NCBI RefSeq assembly: GCF_030863805.1
Contig: NZ_CP132957.1
Location: 434,001 to 498,000, forward strand
Source: Kineothrix sp. MB12-C1
GTDB taxonomy: Bacteria > Bacillota > Clostridia > Lachnospirales > Lachnospiraceae
Direction of reading: 5' to 3'
Length of the DNA stretch: 64,000 nt
Shown here: positions 54,201 through 63,665 of the stretch, piece by piece
Numbering within the stretch: position 1 is the first letter of the stretch
How the letters are laid out: every line of letters starts with the position of its first letter
The notes under the pieces: model-generated
Databases searched by the model: none
Told to the model about the DNA's origin: nothing
Seen by the model: the letters and a program-made list of their open reading frames with translations, nothing else
Program-made: the position numbers and the translations under genes

Positions 54201-56619
54201 GAAATACGAAGACCAATATCTGAGTGGAATGAAATCACTCTATGAGTCCGCTTTCAGCTACATCACAAAGCAAATTGATAAACGAATCGATGCCATCCAA
54301 AAAGAACGCGATGCACAAGTCGAAAGTCTGGAAGCACAAAAGAAGGCCGCTGAAGAATTCTATCAGAATCAAATCGATGCCATTGAAGATGAGATAAAAG
54401 GCGTAGATAAAGAGATTGAGGCCAAGCAGGCACTTATCGAGGCGATCAATGATGCTGCCGATGCCCGCCAGAGAGAAATAGACCTTCAAAAAGCGCAATA
54501 TGATTTGGAACGTATGCAGAACCAGAAAACCATAAGCGTATATAAAGATGGTCAAATGGTTCACGAAGCGAATACATCCGGCATACGAGAAGCTCGCGAG
54601 GAAGTCGAAGATAAAAAGCGGGATATCGAAATCGCTACTATCCAGGAAGTTATCGATGGACTAGAAAAACAGAAGAATATTCTTGAAGAACGTAGGGAAA
54701 CACTCGAAGAAGCATTAGAAGCTTCAAATAAATATTGGGATGTACAGATAGAACAAACCGAAAAGCACTTCGATAACCTGATAAAAGGTATGGAGGAGTA
54801 TAAATCTCGTTGGGAAGAACTTTCCGAAATCGCCGAGGAAGCCAAAATGAAGGTTCTCCTTGAAGAACTCGGTATTTCTGAATCTGATATTCTTAACATG
54901 AGTGAAGAAGCTTTCCAGAATGTTAAAGCATCCTATTTAGGTATCCTTACCGATATGTATCACGGCAACGAACAGATGATGGGGCAACTATCCTTGTTTG
55001 CAGGAATGAACACAGAAACTCTAGGTTACCTGGATTCTACCAAGGACGCATTTGGAGAACTTGCAGACACACCTTTAGACCCTCTTTCTTCTAATATAAA
55101 TGATATTGTTTCTTCTGTATCTTCGCTTTCTGACTCTACCTCTAATATCGGAACAGATGTGTCTGAAGGCCTCTCTCCTTTAAATGATACTTTAGCAACG
55201 TTAAAGGATTTATTGGATGAACTAACAGAACTCTTTAACGATTTTACATTTCCCACTCCCGAAGAAGAAGATTATGCCGAGAAACTAGTTGCTATCAGCG
55301 AGGGGTTCGGAAAGATAGCAGAAAAATGTAAAGAATTTGAATCCATTGACTTCTCTTCTATTATCGGCTCTAGCAACGAAGATTCACAAGATACCGTCGA
55401 TGAAGGAGCTCTCACTGCCGATTCCGGATTTATCGGTTTAGCTTCTGCTATATCAACCGCCGTTGCAGCAATTGATGGTCAGATGAGTGCATTAGCTACT
55501 GCACTCCAAACTGGCAATACTGCTTTCTCCAATCAAGTGGATTATATAAACGATACCTACATTCCTGCATGGGAAAATTTGCAAACCAGACTCGGTGAAA
55601 TTATTGGAGTAAGTGGTAAAAGCAGAAAACATGGCAGTGGAGGACGTTCAAGAGGCGGCGACGATAATGCTGCAACTTCTTCCGATAATAAGGATAAAGC
55701 TACTGCTGGCGAAGGAAGTATCATCGATATTATACAGACCGGCGGAGAAGAGGTATACGAGAAACTACAAGACCCTTGGTTGACTTCTTTTAATGATTTT
55801 GCTACCGGTGAAAATTCCATTCAGAGTATCGCTGAACTTATTCAAGAAATTGTAACTAAAATGGCGGATTCTATACAGAAGAGATGTGAAGAGGCCGCAA
55901 GTGCAATTGATAATTTGACGCAAAAGGCCCTGGATGCTTCAAGTAAATTTGGAATAAACTTTGACGCATCTATTTCTATTGATAAAGATGGATTTCACGG
56001 TTCTCTTCGCATTGGAGAACACGGTACAGTAGGCAGTGCCTTCTCTAATGGTACTACAGGTTCCAATAATATTAAACATCTCCCAATAACCGGGTACAAA
56101 GGACTCTCCCACAACACAAAGAATGCTCTGCGTTCCGAATATGGACAACCGGAGTTAACTGTTTACCCTGATGGAACTGCCGAGATAACCACCGAACCTG
56201 TTATGAGCGATCTGCCGAAAGGTACTGTTATATTTAACGAAGAACAGACCGAGCAAATCATGAATAATAAGGGCACTCTCCTTGGCAACATTCATGATAA
56301 CGATACTGGTTATCCATCTCACCTGACTCCTATCGATTTATCGGATGACAGATTTTCCATGTTTCAGGGACTCCGGAAATATATGGATGGCAGCACTAAC
56401 TCTCTTGCTCTTGTAAACGCTGGTATAAATCCGTTTACAGGAATTGCAGATTCTATCACCGATGTAGACCGAATAATAAATAGTAATAAGAATGACAGAG
56501 CTATCGCAATTAATATAGGAGATATTCAATTGCAGGGAGTTCAGGATGTGAATGGATTATCCGATGCGATTATTACCCGACTTCCGAATATGCTTGTGCA
56601 AGAACTCCATAGGCTATAG
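51229..56619 (+). CDS. Tape measure protein, main part
   Basis: About 1,796 codons. The frame opens right after a stop at 51226-51228 without a ribosome binding site; TTG at 51232 is the first possible start. Hydrophobic segments (SSIGMTALITGITWAFGEGI) and long coiled coils (about 990-1230; KQIDKRIDAIQKERDAQVES, EEVEDKKRDIEIA) are typical of tape measures, which set tail length and are ejected into the host. C-terminal LPKGTVIFNEEQTEQIMNN resembles the usual tape-measure end. With the first fragment the protein would be about 2,000 aa, implying a tail near 300 nm if the usual ~1.5 angstrom per residue applies. Confidence 0.8.
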   Translation, partial: LLEAIKWIYLNVLASYEKKNGLSGASTPIKNLHEIHPLTDDIKGSLSKIFGNDKFNLDDYIDNFDFLAKIVGQTDTAFISFLETTQKSGTLYKTSGEAIAGFQAYLKSTSNALSHTSLKTKALSASMQLLSSIGMTALITGITWAFGEGIKAISNYIHRVELAQQVMKELNSEFNETQQRISSHKQLVNEVAKSFDELSKGVDTATNKNIDLSTEEYEKFLTISNRLADAFPELKTGLDENGNSILNIGRNGKIASEELENLLAREEDLANFKASESIDELFDAAKTQIVDANTKLEQYNQTLKDNEASLQMLKNLANDGIKIDENATGPIFSGKNSEADIAYLNALTLGAQNFYKELNGDRRTELYSLGFDASSLFRAEYDLDGNFEIYQDLFQLSPGEIKSLQEQIDTQIQAIYGPVDDSIDAQSQKANEMSNRINGIWSDFLPSLVSAMKSKQTFKNLDENTKNIALRIVEGLDSSYMESMNAYDPNDPYAYIRDKFILPMGELDDADKGKLVQAFEKIFTLDYNDISQSNQDEITRLIDIIAEMLNKSPLELRVALGYDTDITQVQENYKKSLDEAKKDFSGYDIKYNGSQKESRNNELGNQIDSFYGKNIKTQDDLDLWEELKEQIKDAEKLMVAFTEAKKKANEESNENQILSISNTIDLLNTQLKPTFDSLKSAYNTIFTEDGFTLEKVDLSMLDSIKASIGELDKIEGIDIDPSSFEHLAKVLSDSSSTPEEVKQAFNELATTVTNSLNPSLSQASGEQYLLIQSMLESLGIVNSEEVMIEKLGYSYEEYIAAKKEAAQAGFDLANSTEEDISQFVMEQIEAGNCGEALAVLQLKKLLVNSTQINATSDIQQILLLAKAANISSSSLVSLSNAKNQFDLAASIGDKQGMSLAARGIKEAGEKFKEEVLNLGELDVNFNGSGGSAGKAGKEAADAYLEAFEKELSELDSLKDRGKITEKQYLDALRHLYVKYFNQKKKYLDQYEKYEDQYLSGMKSLYESAFSYITKQIDKRIDAIQKERDAQVESLEAQKKAAEEFYQNQIDAIEDEIKGVDKEIEAKQALIEAINDAADARQREIDLQKAQYDLERMQNQKTISVYKDGQMVHEANTSGIREAREEVEDKKRDIEIATIQEVIDGLEKQKNILEERRETLEEALEASNKYWDVQIEQTEKHFDNLIKGMEEYKSRWEELSEIAEEAKMKVLLEELGISESDILNMSEEAFQNVKASYLGILTDMYHGNEQMMGQLSLFAGMNTETLGYLDSTKDAFGELADTPLDPLSSNINDIVSSVSSLSDSTSNIGTDVSEGLSPLNDTLATLKDLLDELTELFNDFTFPTPEEEDYAEKLVAISEGFGKIAEKCKEFESIDFSSIIGSSNEDSQDTVDEGALTADSGFIGLASAISTAVAAIDGQMSALATALQTGNTAFSNQVDYINDTYIPAWENLQTRLGEIIGVSGKSRKHGSGGRSRGGDDNAATSSDNKDKATAGEGSIIDIIQTGGEEVYEKLQDPWLTSFNDFATGENSIQSIAELIQEIVTKMADSIQKRCEEAASAIDNLTQKALDASSKFGINFDASISIDKDGFHGSLRIGEHGTVGSAFSNGTTGSNNIKHLPITGYKGLSHNTKNALRSEYGQPELTVYPDGTAEITTEPVMSDLPKGTVIFNEEQTEQIMNNKGTLLGNIHDNDTGYPSHLTPIDLSDDRFSMFQGLRKYMDGSTNSLALVNAGINPFTGIADSITDVDRIINSNKNDRAIAINIGDIQLQGVQDVNGLSDAIITRLPNMLVQELHRL

Positions 56620-56621
56620 AC

Positions 56622-56655
56622 CAGAACCACGCTCTGAAATACGGGCGTGGTTCTA
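56622..56655 (+). terminator. Hairpin after tape measure gene
   Basis: AGAACCACGC and its partner GGCGTGGTTCT form an 11-base-pair stem with a 12-base loop in the 60-base gap. It has no T run; it may set expression steps within the tail operon. Confidence 0.5.
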
Positions 56656-56679
56656 TACGTCTTGTGAAAGGAAACAGAA

Positions 56680-56967
56680 ATGAGCGATATTTTAAACAAA
56701 GATATAGAAGCTGTAAAACTGTTAGTATCCCAGTTTATGTCTATCTTGAAAAACCATGAGCACAGCTACGATATAACCTTTTTATCCGTTGTTAAATCAA
56801 TTACTACAAAGGGAGGCTTCACATATTATACCATTCAGGATGAATCGGGTGCTGAGCGGAAAGTAAAGTGCGCAATCCCAAGCGCTCAAATCAAAACAGG
56901 GCAAAGTGTATGGGTGAAAGTTCCCTGTGGAAATTTAAATAAAATGCATATCTGCGGAATTAATTAA
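56680..56967 (+). CDS. Small OB-fold-like tail protein
   Basis: A 95-aa protein: an N-terminal helix then a beta-rich part (GGFTYYTIQDESGAERKVKC, then GQSVWVKVPCGNLNKMHICG). It resembles small OB-type proteins encoded beside distal tail genes in clostridial phages; precise role unknown. GAAAGG lies upstream of the ATG. Confidence 0.55.
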   Translation: MSDILNKDIEAVKLLVSQFMSILKNHEHSYDITFLSVVKSITTKGGFTYYTIQDESGAERKVKCAIPSAQIKTGQSVWVKVPCGNLNKMHICGIN

Positions 56968-57034
56968 AGAAATAAAAGTAACTACTGAACAGTTAATTAA
57001 AAACTAATCTATTAAGGTGGTGAGACTAAACTAA

Positions 57035-58246
57035 ATGGCAAAAACAATACTAAATCGTATCGCTCCTTTCGATGCGAAAAAAGAAAAGATTATCAGTTTT
57101 TCATGGGCCGGAAATCAAGCATATGCGAATCGCTTAATTATATATGACGCTAATTCACTGGCAGTTGTCTACGATAAGAAAATAGATGCTATGACATATA
57201 CTCATACTCTTCCATCCAATACCTTAACCAATGGAAAAAAGTATATTGCACAATGTCAGGTATTCGATGTGGAAGACATCCCCAGTGATTTATCCGATAA
57301 ATTATTTTTTGCTACCTATGAGGCCCCGGAATTCAACTTTTACAATATAGAAAACGAACAGACTATAAAGTCTGCATCCTATGAAGCCATTATCTATTAC
57401 TTCCAGAAAGAATACGAAGAAATTCAATCCTATCGGTTTTATTTATATGATGGTACTAAGACATTGCTCTCCGAAAGCAATACTCTCTATGACGGTAATA
57501 GCATCAAATATACTTATAAAGCCCTGGATAATCATACAAAATATTACGTACGCTGCCAGGGCACAACTGTAAATGGCATGGAAATCGATACCGGATATAT
57601 CCAAATATATACTGACTACAAAGCGCCCTCCTCTTATGGCCTGCTCTATGCCGAAAACGATGCTGTACATGGATACATAAAGCTTCATACCAATGTAACC
57701 GTCATTGAATGCAGCGACAACAAAACCTTTAAATTCGAAGATGGAATGATCGATCTGAGAAATAACTCCATTCACTATGAAGAAGGCTTCGTAATCCCGG
57801 ATGATTTTACACTACTGCTTCGCGGCATGTCTCTGAATCAGACTGCAACCATCCTCGAGTTAAGTAATACACAATACTCTCTCATCCTTAGCTCATATCT
57901 TTATGATGATGGAAGGACTCGATTTAAACTTACAGTACCCAATCCTTTGGGCAACTATATTTTATACTCGAAGCCTGAGTCTTTTGATGCGAATGCGATG
58001 GTTGGAATCTGGATTCGAAGAGTAAAAGATATCTACCAATTGGAAATTTTCGTCGAGGAAAATCCTCTGTTTGAGAATGATATATGGTATGGAAGACAGA
58101 TGCCCAATAATCCCGAATTATATGATAAATGGATCGATACCGATGATTTATTTACTTATGTCGTAGATAAAGACATTATGAAAACTTACACTTCCGATGA
58201 AGAACCCGACGATAAAAACTTAGAAATAGATGATCTATGGATGTAA
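57035..58246 (+). CDS. Distal tail protein with FnIII-like domains
   Basis: A 403-aa beta-rich protein. Two fibronectin III-like domains (about 15-100 and 105-190; NGKKYIAQCQVFD and NHTKYYVRCQGTTVNG mark the ends) precede a carbohydrate-binding-like beta sandwich (about 200-340) and an acidic tail. Such proteins decorate or plug the tail tip. AAGGTGGTGA lies upstream. The next gene starts after 15 bases, with an AAAGGAGGTG site. Confidence 0.65.
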   Translation: MAKTILNRIAPFDAKKEKIISFSWAGNQAYANRLIIYDANSLAVVYDKKIDAMTYTHTLPSNTLTNGKKYIAQCQVFDVEDIPSDLSDKLFFATYEAPEFNFYNIENEQTIKSASYEAIIYYFQKEYEEIQSYRFYLYDGTKTLLSESNTLYDGNSIKYTYKALDNHTKYYVRCQGTTVNGMEIDTGYIQIYTDYKAPSSYGLLYAENDAVHGYIKLHTNVTVIECSDNKTFKFEDGMIDLRNNSIHYEEGFVIPDDFTLLLRGMSLNQTATILELSNTQYSLILSSYLYDDGRTRFKLTVPNPLGNYILYSKPESFDANAMVGIWIRRVKDIYQLEIFVEENPLFENDIWYGRQMPNNPELYDKWIDTDDLFTYVVDKDIMKTYTSDEEPDDKNLEIDDLWM

Positions 58247-58261
58247 AGGAGGTGATATTCT

Positions 58262-59185
58262 ATGTTTTTTCTAGGAAATAATATTCTGGGCGCGGACTGT
58301 CATACGATTCCTCTTACACCCACATCGGTCAAAAACATGACTTATATCGTATTGAAAAATGGCTTATTTGATTGTCTATATATTACGAAAGAAACAGAAT
58401 CCGATCCTACGATGGACTGTCCGAAAGAATGGAATTTCGATACAATTTTTCATGCCGATTTCAACAATACTACTTCCGGCGGTAACGTGGATTGGAATCT
58501 TAAAACGGTATCCCATGTTTTAATAAAGCGTAGGGATAGTGAGCATAATTGGATGACAATTGCCGTCAAGAAAATAAACAGCCTGGAAGATTTCAGAACC
58601 GGCATTATAGCAAACGACTATTTTAATGCAAGCAATACACAGTATGAATATGCCTTGCTTTCCACACTATACGGTACAGAGAGCGAATATTATACTGCTT
58701 TTGCCGATTCAAAGTTCGATTCTATCTTCTTCGCTGAGAAAAATAATATTATCGGCTCTCCTGCCGGCGATGGCTTCTGTGATACCGCAAGAGTCTTCCC
58801 TTCTTCATCCAACGTAACGATTTTAAATAAATATCCCACATATATCCGCAACACAAAGGCGAATTACGATAAGGGCACCTTCCGGGGAAAATTCATGTCT
58901 CTCGACGAGGAAACATGTACCTTCGAAATGGAAAACGGGGAACGCATCCGATTCCAGAGAAAGGTTACAGACTTTCTTTCCGATGGAATGCCCAAGCTTC
59001 TAAAACATTTCGACGGAAGAATATGGCTCATTCAAATTACAGGCGATATTTCGGATACAGCGGATTCTATCTATAATAATAGAGATATTTCCTTTGAATG
59101 GGTGGAAATTGGCAACTGCTTCTCCGAAGAACATTTATATAAAGCGAATCTATCCGATGTCGCTGAAGAATGGTGGAATTTATGA
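58262..59185 (+). CDS. Distal tail/baseplate protein
   Basis: A 307-aa protein (MFFLGNNILGADCHTIPLTP at the start), without recognised domain, followed by a hub-like gene it overlaps by four bases. The C-terminal half has alternating strands (GRIWLIQITGDISDTADS, then DISFEWVEIG) as in distal tail proteins. Role assigned from position and composition. Confidence 0.55.
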   Translation: MFFLGNNILGADCHTIPLTPTSVKNMTYIVLKNGLFDCLYITKETESDPTMDCPKEWNFDTIFHADFNNTTSGGNVDWNLKTVSHVLIKRRDSEHNWMTIAVKKINSLEDFRTGIIANDYFNASNTQYEYALLSTLYGTESEYYTAFADSKFDSIFFAEKNNIIGSPAGDGFCDTARVFPSSSNVTILNKYPTYIRNTKANYDKGTFRGKFMSLDEETCTFEMENGERIRFQRKVTDFLSDGMPKLLKHFDGRIWLIQITGDISDTADSIYNNRDISFEWVEIGNCFSEEHLYKANLSDVAEEWWNL

Positions 59186-60936
59186 TAACTAAATATGACT
59201 TAGATTTAATGACTCAGCTTTCCATTCATTATAATATTAAAATAGAAATATTAAAAGAAAACGGAACTATTTTGGATGTCCTGCAAGGTACTATTGTGGG
59301 CGGTTCTGCTTCCATTGACAGCACCTCTTCCGTTCGAAGGACTTTCTCTGTTACATTGATTCCCACATTATTTGACCGTAACGATACTAAGATATCGGAA
59401 GAAGGCGTAGTCTGGATCAATAAAGAACTACGCCTGTATCTTGGCGTACTAGACTTAAGAAAACAAGAATATATCTATTATTCTATGGGACATTATGTCT
59501 ATACCAATACATCCGGTAATTACGATGCCACTACGAATCAGCTCGTTATCAATTGCAATGACTATATTTCCAAATTGGATGGAACCAAAAACGGACAATT
59601 GGGAGCTCTTACTACTCGCATACCAGCCTATGAAGAGAATCCAAACACAGGAGCCGTTATAAAATATAACGTAATTCGTGAAGCGATGGTCACTGTTTTA
59701 ACGCAACTCGGCTATATTAGGAATTATGTGGTAGACGATATCGGTGAATATAAGGCCATGCCGCAAAATAATGACAAATGGCAGGACTATAGAAAAGAAA
59801 ATACTCTATGGAATGCTATTCCATACGATTTAGAGTTTTCATCCGGAATCTCTGTTCTTACCATTTTGGAAAAGCTTCGTGACCTATATCCCAATTATGA
59901 AATGTTTTTCGATACACAAAACACCTTTATCTGTCAAATGATTCCAAGTTGCTATAGAGACAATATAGTGTTTTCAAATGAATTCCTCAAATCTATTTAT
60001 GTTTCTGAAAATACAAGCACAGAATTAAATAAAGTAAGAAATATCTGCGAAGTATGGGGAAAAGTGATTGATGCCGATTTCTACACAGAAAATTGTACAT
60101 ACGCTAACAACCTCTACACATGTACGATAAACGGCTATGATGAAAAATACTATAATGGTGATATTGTGGCAATTAAGATTCCATCCGCCAATAGTGCAGA
60201 TGCTAAAATAAATATTAACGGATTGGGAGCCATCAGCATCATGGACGAAAACACAGATACTGCCATTAAGAGCAACGCCTTGGAAAAGGGCGTTGTTTTC
60301 GTCTTCAAAATAAAATCCAAGAGGATAAATAATACAACTGTATTTTATGCGTATTTACTCGGTCATTGGCAGGCCCACGGCTTAAACGTTCTCACCGACG
60401 GAACAATCGGTGACAATTATAAATTCTCTGATGGAACTACTTTGAAAAAGTATTCCAAGGAATATTTCCAGAAAAAATATAATTGCGAAAGTATAGAGTT
60501 TCAGACAATACAGAACTCTCCTTTCACTGTACAAAAAATCGGTGAAATATTAGACGTAAAAACCGGCGGTGAATACGAAAATATCACCTCCGACTCTCTC
60601 GCCCTCTCCCGTGCCGAATGGGAAAATTGGAAAAATGCAAGATTAACTGACAGCATCACCTTAACAACAAATCTCGTTCCCTTTTATGATGTCAATATAA
60701 AGGTGTCCTATCAAACATCTGATTCTGACAGAGCAGAACAATATATTATCAAATCGGTCAGCCATGATTTCTCTTCCTGGACATCAACGATTACCATGTA
60801 TAAATTCTATCCTTTATATGATGATATTGTAAAAGAAATGGGAACACACAAGGCATTATCCGAATATAAACACGGGGTGTTAAGTAAATATACCCACAAA
60901 GAATTAGAACAATTAATTGGAGGTGAAAACTATTAA
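59182..60936 (+). CDS. Tail hub protein with inserted fibre domain
   Basis: A 584-aa protein. Residues ~1-290 resemble prophage tail endopeptidase/hub N-termini (RTFSVTLIPTLFDRNDTKIS, then WINKELRLYLGVLD and the FDTQNTFICQMIP block), and the C-terminus (SDRAEQYIIKSVSHDFSSWT) returns to the hub fold. Residues ~310-420 are a tail-fibre-type insertion (ANSADAKININGLGAISIMD). The ATG at 59182 overlaps the upstream stop (ATGA) with GGTGG ahead; the ATG 12 bases earlier is less likely. Confidence 0.65.
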   Translation: MITKYDLDLMTQLSIHYNIKIEILKENGTILDVLQGTIVGGSASIDSTSSVRRTFSVTLIPTLFDRNDTKISEEGVVWINKELRLYLGVLDLRKQEYIYYSMGHYVYTNTSGNYDATTNQLVINCNDYISKLDGTKNGQLGALTTRIPAYEENPNTGAVIKYNVIREAMVTVLTQLGYIRNYVVDDIGEYKAMPQNNDKWQDYRKENTLWNAIPYDLEFSSGISVLTILEKLRDLYPNYEMFFDTQNTFICQMIPSCYRDNIVFSNEFLKSIYVSENTSTELNKVRNICEVWGKVIDADFYTENCTYANNLYTCTINGYDEKYYNGDIVAIKIPSANSADAKININGLGAISIMDENTDTAIKSNALEKGVVFVFKIKSKRINNTTVFYAYLLGHWQAHGLNVLTDGTIGDNYKFSDGTTLKKYSKEYFQKKYNCESIEFQTIQNSPFTVQKIGEILDVKTGGEYENITSDSLALSRAEWENWKNARLTDSITLTTNLVPFYDVNIKVSYQTSDSDRAEQYIIKSVSHDFSSWTSTITMYKFYPLYDDIVKEMGTHKALSEYKHGVLSKYTHKELEQLIGGENY

Positions 60937-62626
60937 TCTAACAACGAACTTAAAACTACAAAAGCCAACAAGTGATGAAAAATATAATGTTCAGACGCAA
61001 AACACCAACATGGATATATTAGATTCGTCCATTAAATCTTTACAAGATAAAGATGCTACTCTAACGAAACAAACAGATTTTACATTACACACAAGCAGCA
61101 AAAACAATCCTCATAACGTTACAAAAGAGCAATTGGGACTTAGTAATCTCATTAACCAAAGGCAGATACCTGCTATCCAGTCTACCGTGACAGATGGCGG
61201 CATTCCCATTTTCGATAGCAATGGATATACACTGAAAGACAGCGGATATACAATTGGGAAATCCGTACCAGAAGATGCTGAGTTTACTGATACACTCTAT
61301 GTTCATCCCGAAAGTGGTGTAGATATAGGCGAATATACCAGGGTATCCGTGGACTCAAACGGACATGTGACTTATGGTAGCAATCCCACAACTTTAGAAG
61401 AATATGGAATCACTGATGCCGCTCCTATCGATCACTCTCATACTGCTGAGGAAATTGGTGCAGATGTTGCAGGCAGCGCCGATAACGCACTGAATCAGGC
61501 AAAAGAATATACTGATTTAAAGGTAGCAGGACAGCATGGGGAAAATGCATTTAAAAAACAGATTGTGGAATCACTTCCTATTGAAGATATTGATACAAAT
61601 ACCATTTATCTTGTATTAAAGCCGGATGCGATTGGGAATGACAATTACAATGAATATATTAATCTCGATGGAACTGCCGATGGATATGAATGGATTGGGA
61701 ATACATTTGTTGATTTAACGGATTATTATAATAAGATAGAAAGTAACAATCTATTCTTATTAAAAGCAAATGTTACAAATAATCTTAACACCACGGTACC
61801 GGGAATGGCCCTTGATGCAACACAGGGTATGATATTAGCCGACATGATTACCGAAAGTGATACTAGAAATACCATTCACCGGATTCCTGTATCAGCTGGA
61901 AAATCTGTAAAGCTTGTGGAATTTATGTTAAGTGAAAGTGAGAGGCAATCTGTGACAATAAGCGTGCGTGGAATGCATTCTCCGGGAACTGCAACAGTTT
62001 GGATGGATTTTGGATATGGGTATGTTTTAGGATCCTCTGTAGAAGTATCTGACCAATATTACATTCCTAGATTGCAAATTAGAAAAAATTACATAACAAA
62101 CAATTTTGAATTATGGATTGTAAATCACATAGACGCCGCTGTATTGAATGATATTATTATTATTGATAACATTTCTATGGGAGAGTATTCTGGAATATTA
62201 ACAGCAACAGTTTCAGATGGTTCTGAAACTGATACAACAATTTCAGGGACTACTCGGATATTTATTGCCTCTGCATATATTCCTCAACTTCAGAGCTACG
62301 AACATAAATCAGTTCCGAAAGTTATTGATGGAAACATTACTATTCCTAATGAATGGTCTTCTAAATACGGACATTTGGTTATTGCCGTATTTTATTCTTA
62401 TTCAAGCACAAGCTATATCGCAACATATATAATAGGATTTTCTCAATTTAGTCCATATACTGTTTCAAAAGCCCCAATACTCCTTAATGCCGATGGAATT
62501 GTACTTAGTACTGTTGTTGTAAACCTGATGATGGAAAATCATACTTCGGAAATATCTTTGGCATATTCCCATTATCCTACAACTGCTGGGCTAACCATAT
62601 CTGATGTTACGGCACACCCTATGTAA
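60932..62626 (+). CDS. Tail fibre/receptor-binding protein
   Basis: A 564-aa fibre-like protein. The N-terminal part has LHTSSKNNPHNVTKEQLGL, the short repeat common in fibres (THNVTKAQVGLG), then LYVHPESGVDIGEY, SVDSNGHVTYG and a second repeat-like HSHTAEEIGAD. The C-terminal half (about 300-564) is beta-rich and probably binds the host. GGAGGTG is followed six bases later by ATT in frame, overlapping the previous stop; if this non-AUG start is wrong, TTG at 60917 is the alternative, but it lies before the ribosome binding site. Confidence 0.7.
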   Translation: MNLTTNLKLQKPTSDEKYNVQTQNTNMDILDSSIKSLQDKDATLTKQTDFTLHTSSKNNPHNVTKEQLGLSNLINQRQIPAIQSTVTDGGIPIFDSNGYTLKDSGYTIGKSVPEDAEFTDTLYVHPESGVDIGEYTRVSVDSNGHVTYGSNPTTLEEYGITDAAPIDHSHTAEEIGADVAGSADNALNQAKEYTDLKVAGQHGENAFKKQIVESLPIEDIDTNTIYLVLKPDAIGNDNYNEYINLDGTADGYEWIGNTFVDLTDYYNKIESNNLFLLKANVTNNLNTTVPGMALDATQGMILADMITESDTRNTIHRIPVSAGKSVKLVEFMLSESERQSVTISVRGMHSPGTATVWMDFGYGYVLGSSVEVSDQYYIPRLQIRKNYITNNFELWIVNHIDAAVLNDIIIIDNISMGEYSGILTATVSDGSETDTTISGTTRIFIASAYIPQLQSYEHKSVPKVIDGNITIPNEWSSKYGHLVIAVFYSYSSTSYIATYIIGFSQFSPYTVSKAPILLNADGIVLSTVVVNLMMENHTSEISLAYSHYPTTAGLTISDVTAHPM

Positions 62627-62814
62627 TTAATAGAATATTATTATAGCTACCACGGAATTTTTAGGAATCCTACACCTGAGAATAGGCTTATAACAACTAA
62701 AATATTATACCAGAGACATAAAGAAATTAGCGAAAAGATTATTGGGCTAAAGAATAAGGTAAATGAAATAATATAAATAAAAATTTAAAACACGTTGATC
62801 GATAAACGGTTTAA
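62627..62814. other. Intergenic with a degraded reading frame
   Basis: AT-rich. A 48-codon stretch without ATG (ending SEKIIGLKNKVNEII at about 62776) may be a leftover of a small tail gene. No ribosome binding site is seen. This gap begins right after the fibre gene. Confidence 0.35.
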
Positions 62815-63242
62815 ATAATATAAATATTCAAATAAATATATCTTTAATTTCTGCAAATCCAGACACAGAACCCAAAACAACAATCAACCCTGACACAAGA
62901 GAAATAAGCATACCAAAAGAATTATATAATTTGCCGTTGTTGCCGATGATAATGCTGAAACATTTAAAACAAGAATCCCTCATTTCTTTGATGATAACAA
63001 TCTAACTAACCGTTATTGCACTAGCACTGTCTCATTTAATAACGCTACTAATAAAAGATGTGTATATATTGTTAGAAACATTACCATTAAGGAATACTCG
63101 TTAATTTTAAATTGTAATATATCCAAGTCTGTGACCGAAAATCAGGTGAAATTCAATTTATAGTTGAATTTAAAAAGAAAGTAAATGAACATGTAATATT
63201 TAAAATTAGATATCATAAATCAAAGAATTATAGAATGATATG
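62815..63242 (+). pseudogene. Frameshifted baseplate-type protein gene
   Basis: Three consecutive frames give one phage-like sequence: INPDTREISIPKELYNL, then (after a shift near 62938) ADDNAETFKTRIPHFFDDNN to YIVRNITIKEYSLILNCN, then (after a shift near 63133) SGEIQFIVEFKKKVNEHVIF. The series matches the N-terminal part of BppU/upper-baseplate-like proteins common in Lachnospiraceae prophages, where such sequence is usually one frame. At least two frameshifts are needed. The start codon is not visible. Confidence 0.7.
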
Positions 63243-63299
63243 ATAAGGTAATTGAAATTTAGGTAAATTACATATACGTAAAAAAATAATAAAAGGAAG

Positions 63300-63659
63300 G
63301 TGATTACTATCGATGATTTTATAATTCAAAACTCTTCTTCATACACCCACGAATACAGTAACTTTCCATATAAACTAATAAAACAACATTATTTCAAGGA
63401 TGCGGACGATTCAGTTGCATCCTTGATTAATGAAATAAATGGATATAAAGAACGTGGGCTGTTTGAATTAGCAGCGAAAAAAATAACAGAATATGAGGAC
63501 ATATTAACACACTATTCTCTCGGTGGTGCAGAAACAATTAATACCATCGAGGAAGAGATAAGAAACGGGCAGATAATGACGATACAAAAATCCCAATGTG
63601 TCTTTTTCGATAATGAACCAGAAATCTGCTCCGTTAATGATGTTTGGATTGGAGCGTGA
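63300..63659 (+). CDS. Small phage-type protein, paralogue 1
   Basis: A 119-aa soluble helical protein ending CSVNDVWIGA. AAGGAAGGTG overlaps the GTG start; in-frame ATT/ATC codons 3-9 bases later would sit better relative to that site. Its C-terminal half parallels the next gene (closing D/E-x-W-I pattern), suggesting tandem duplication. Possibly a tail fibre adaptor or chaperone; no family recognised. Confidence 0.55.
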   Translation: MITIDDFIIQNSSSYTHEYSNFPYKLIKQHYFKDADDSVASLINEINGYKERGLFELAAKKITEYEDILTHYSLGGAETINTIEEEIRNGQIMTIQKSQCVFFDNEPEICSVNDVWIGA

Positions 63660-63665
63660 TAACAA

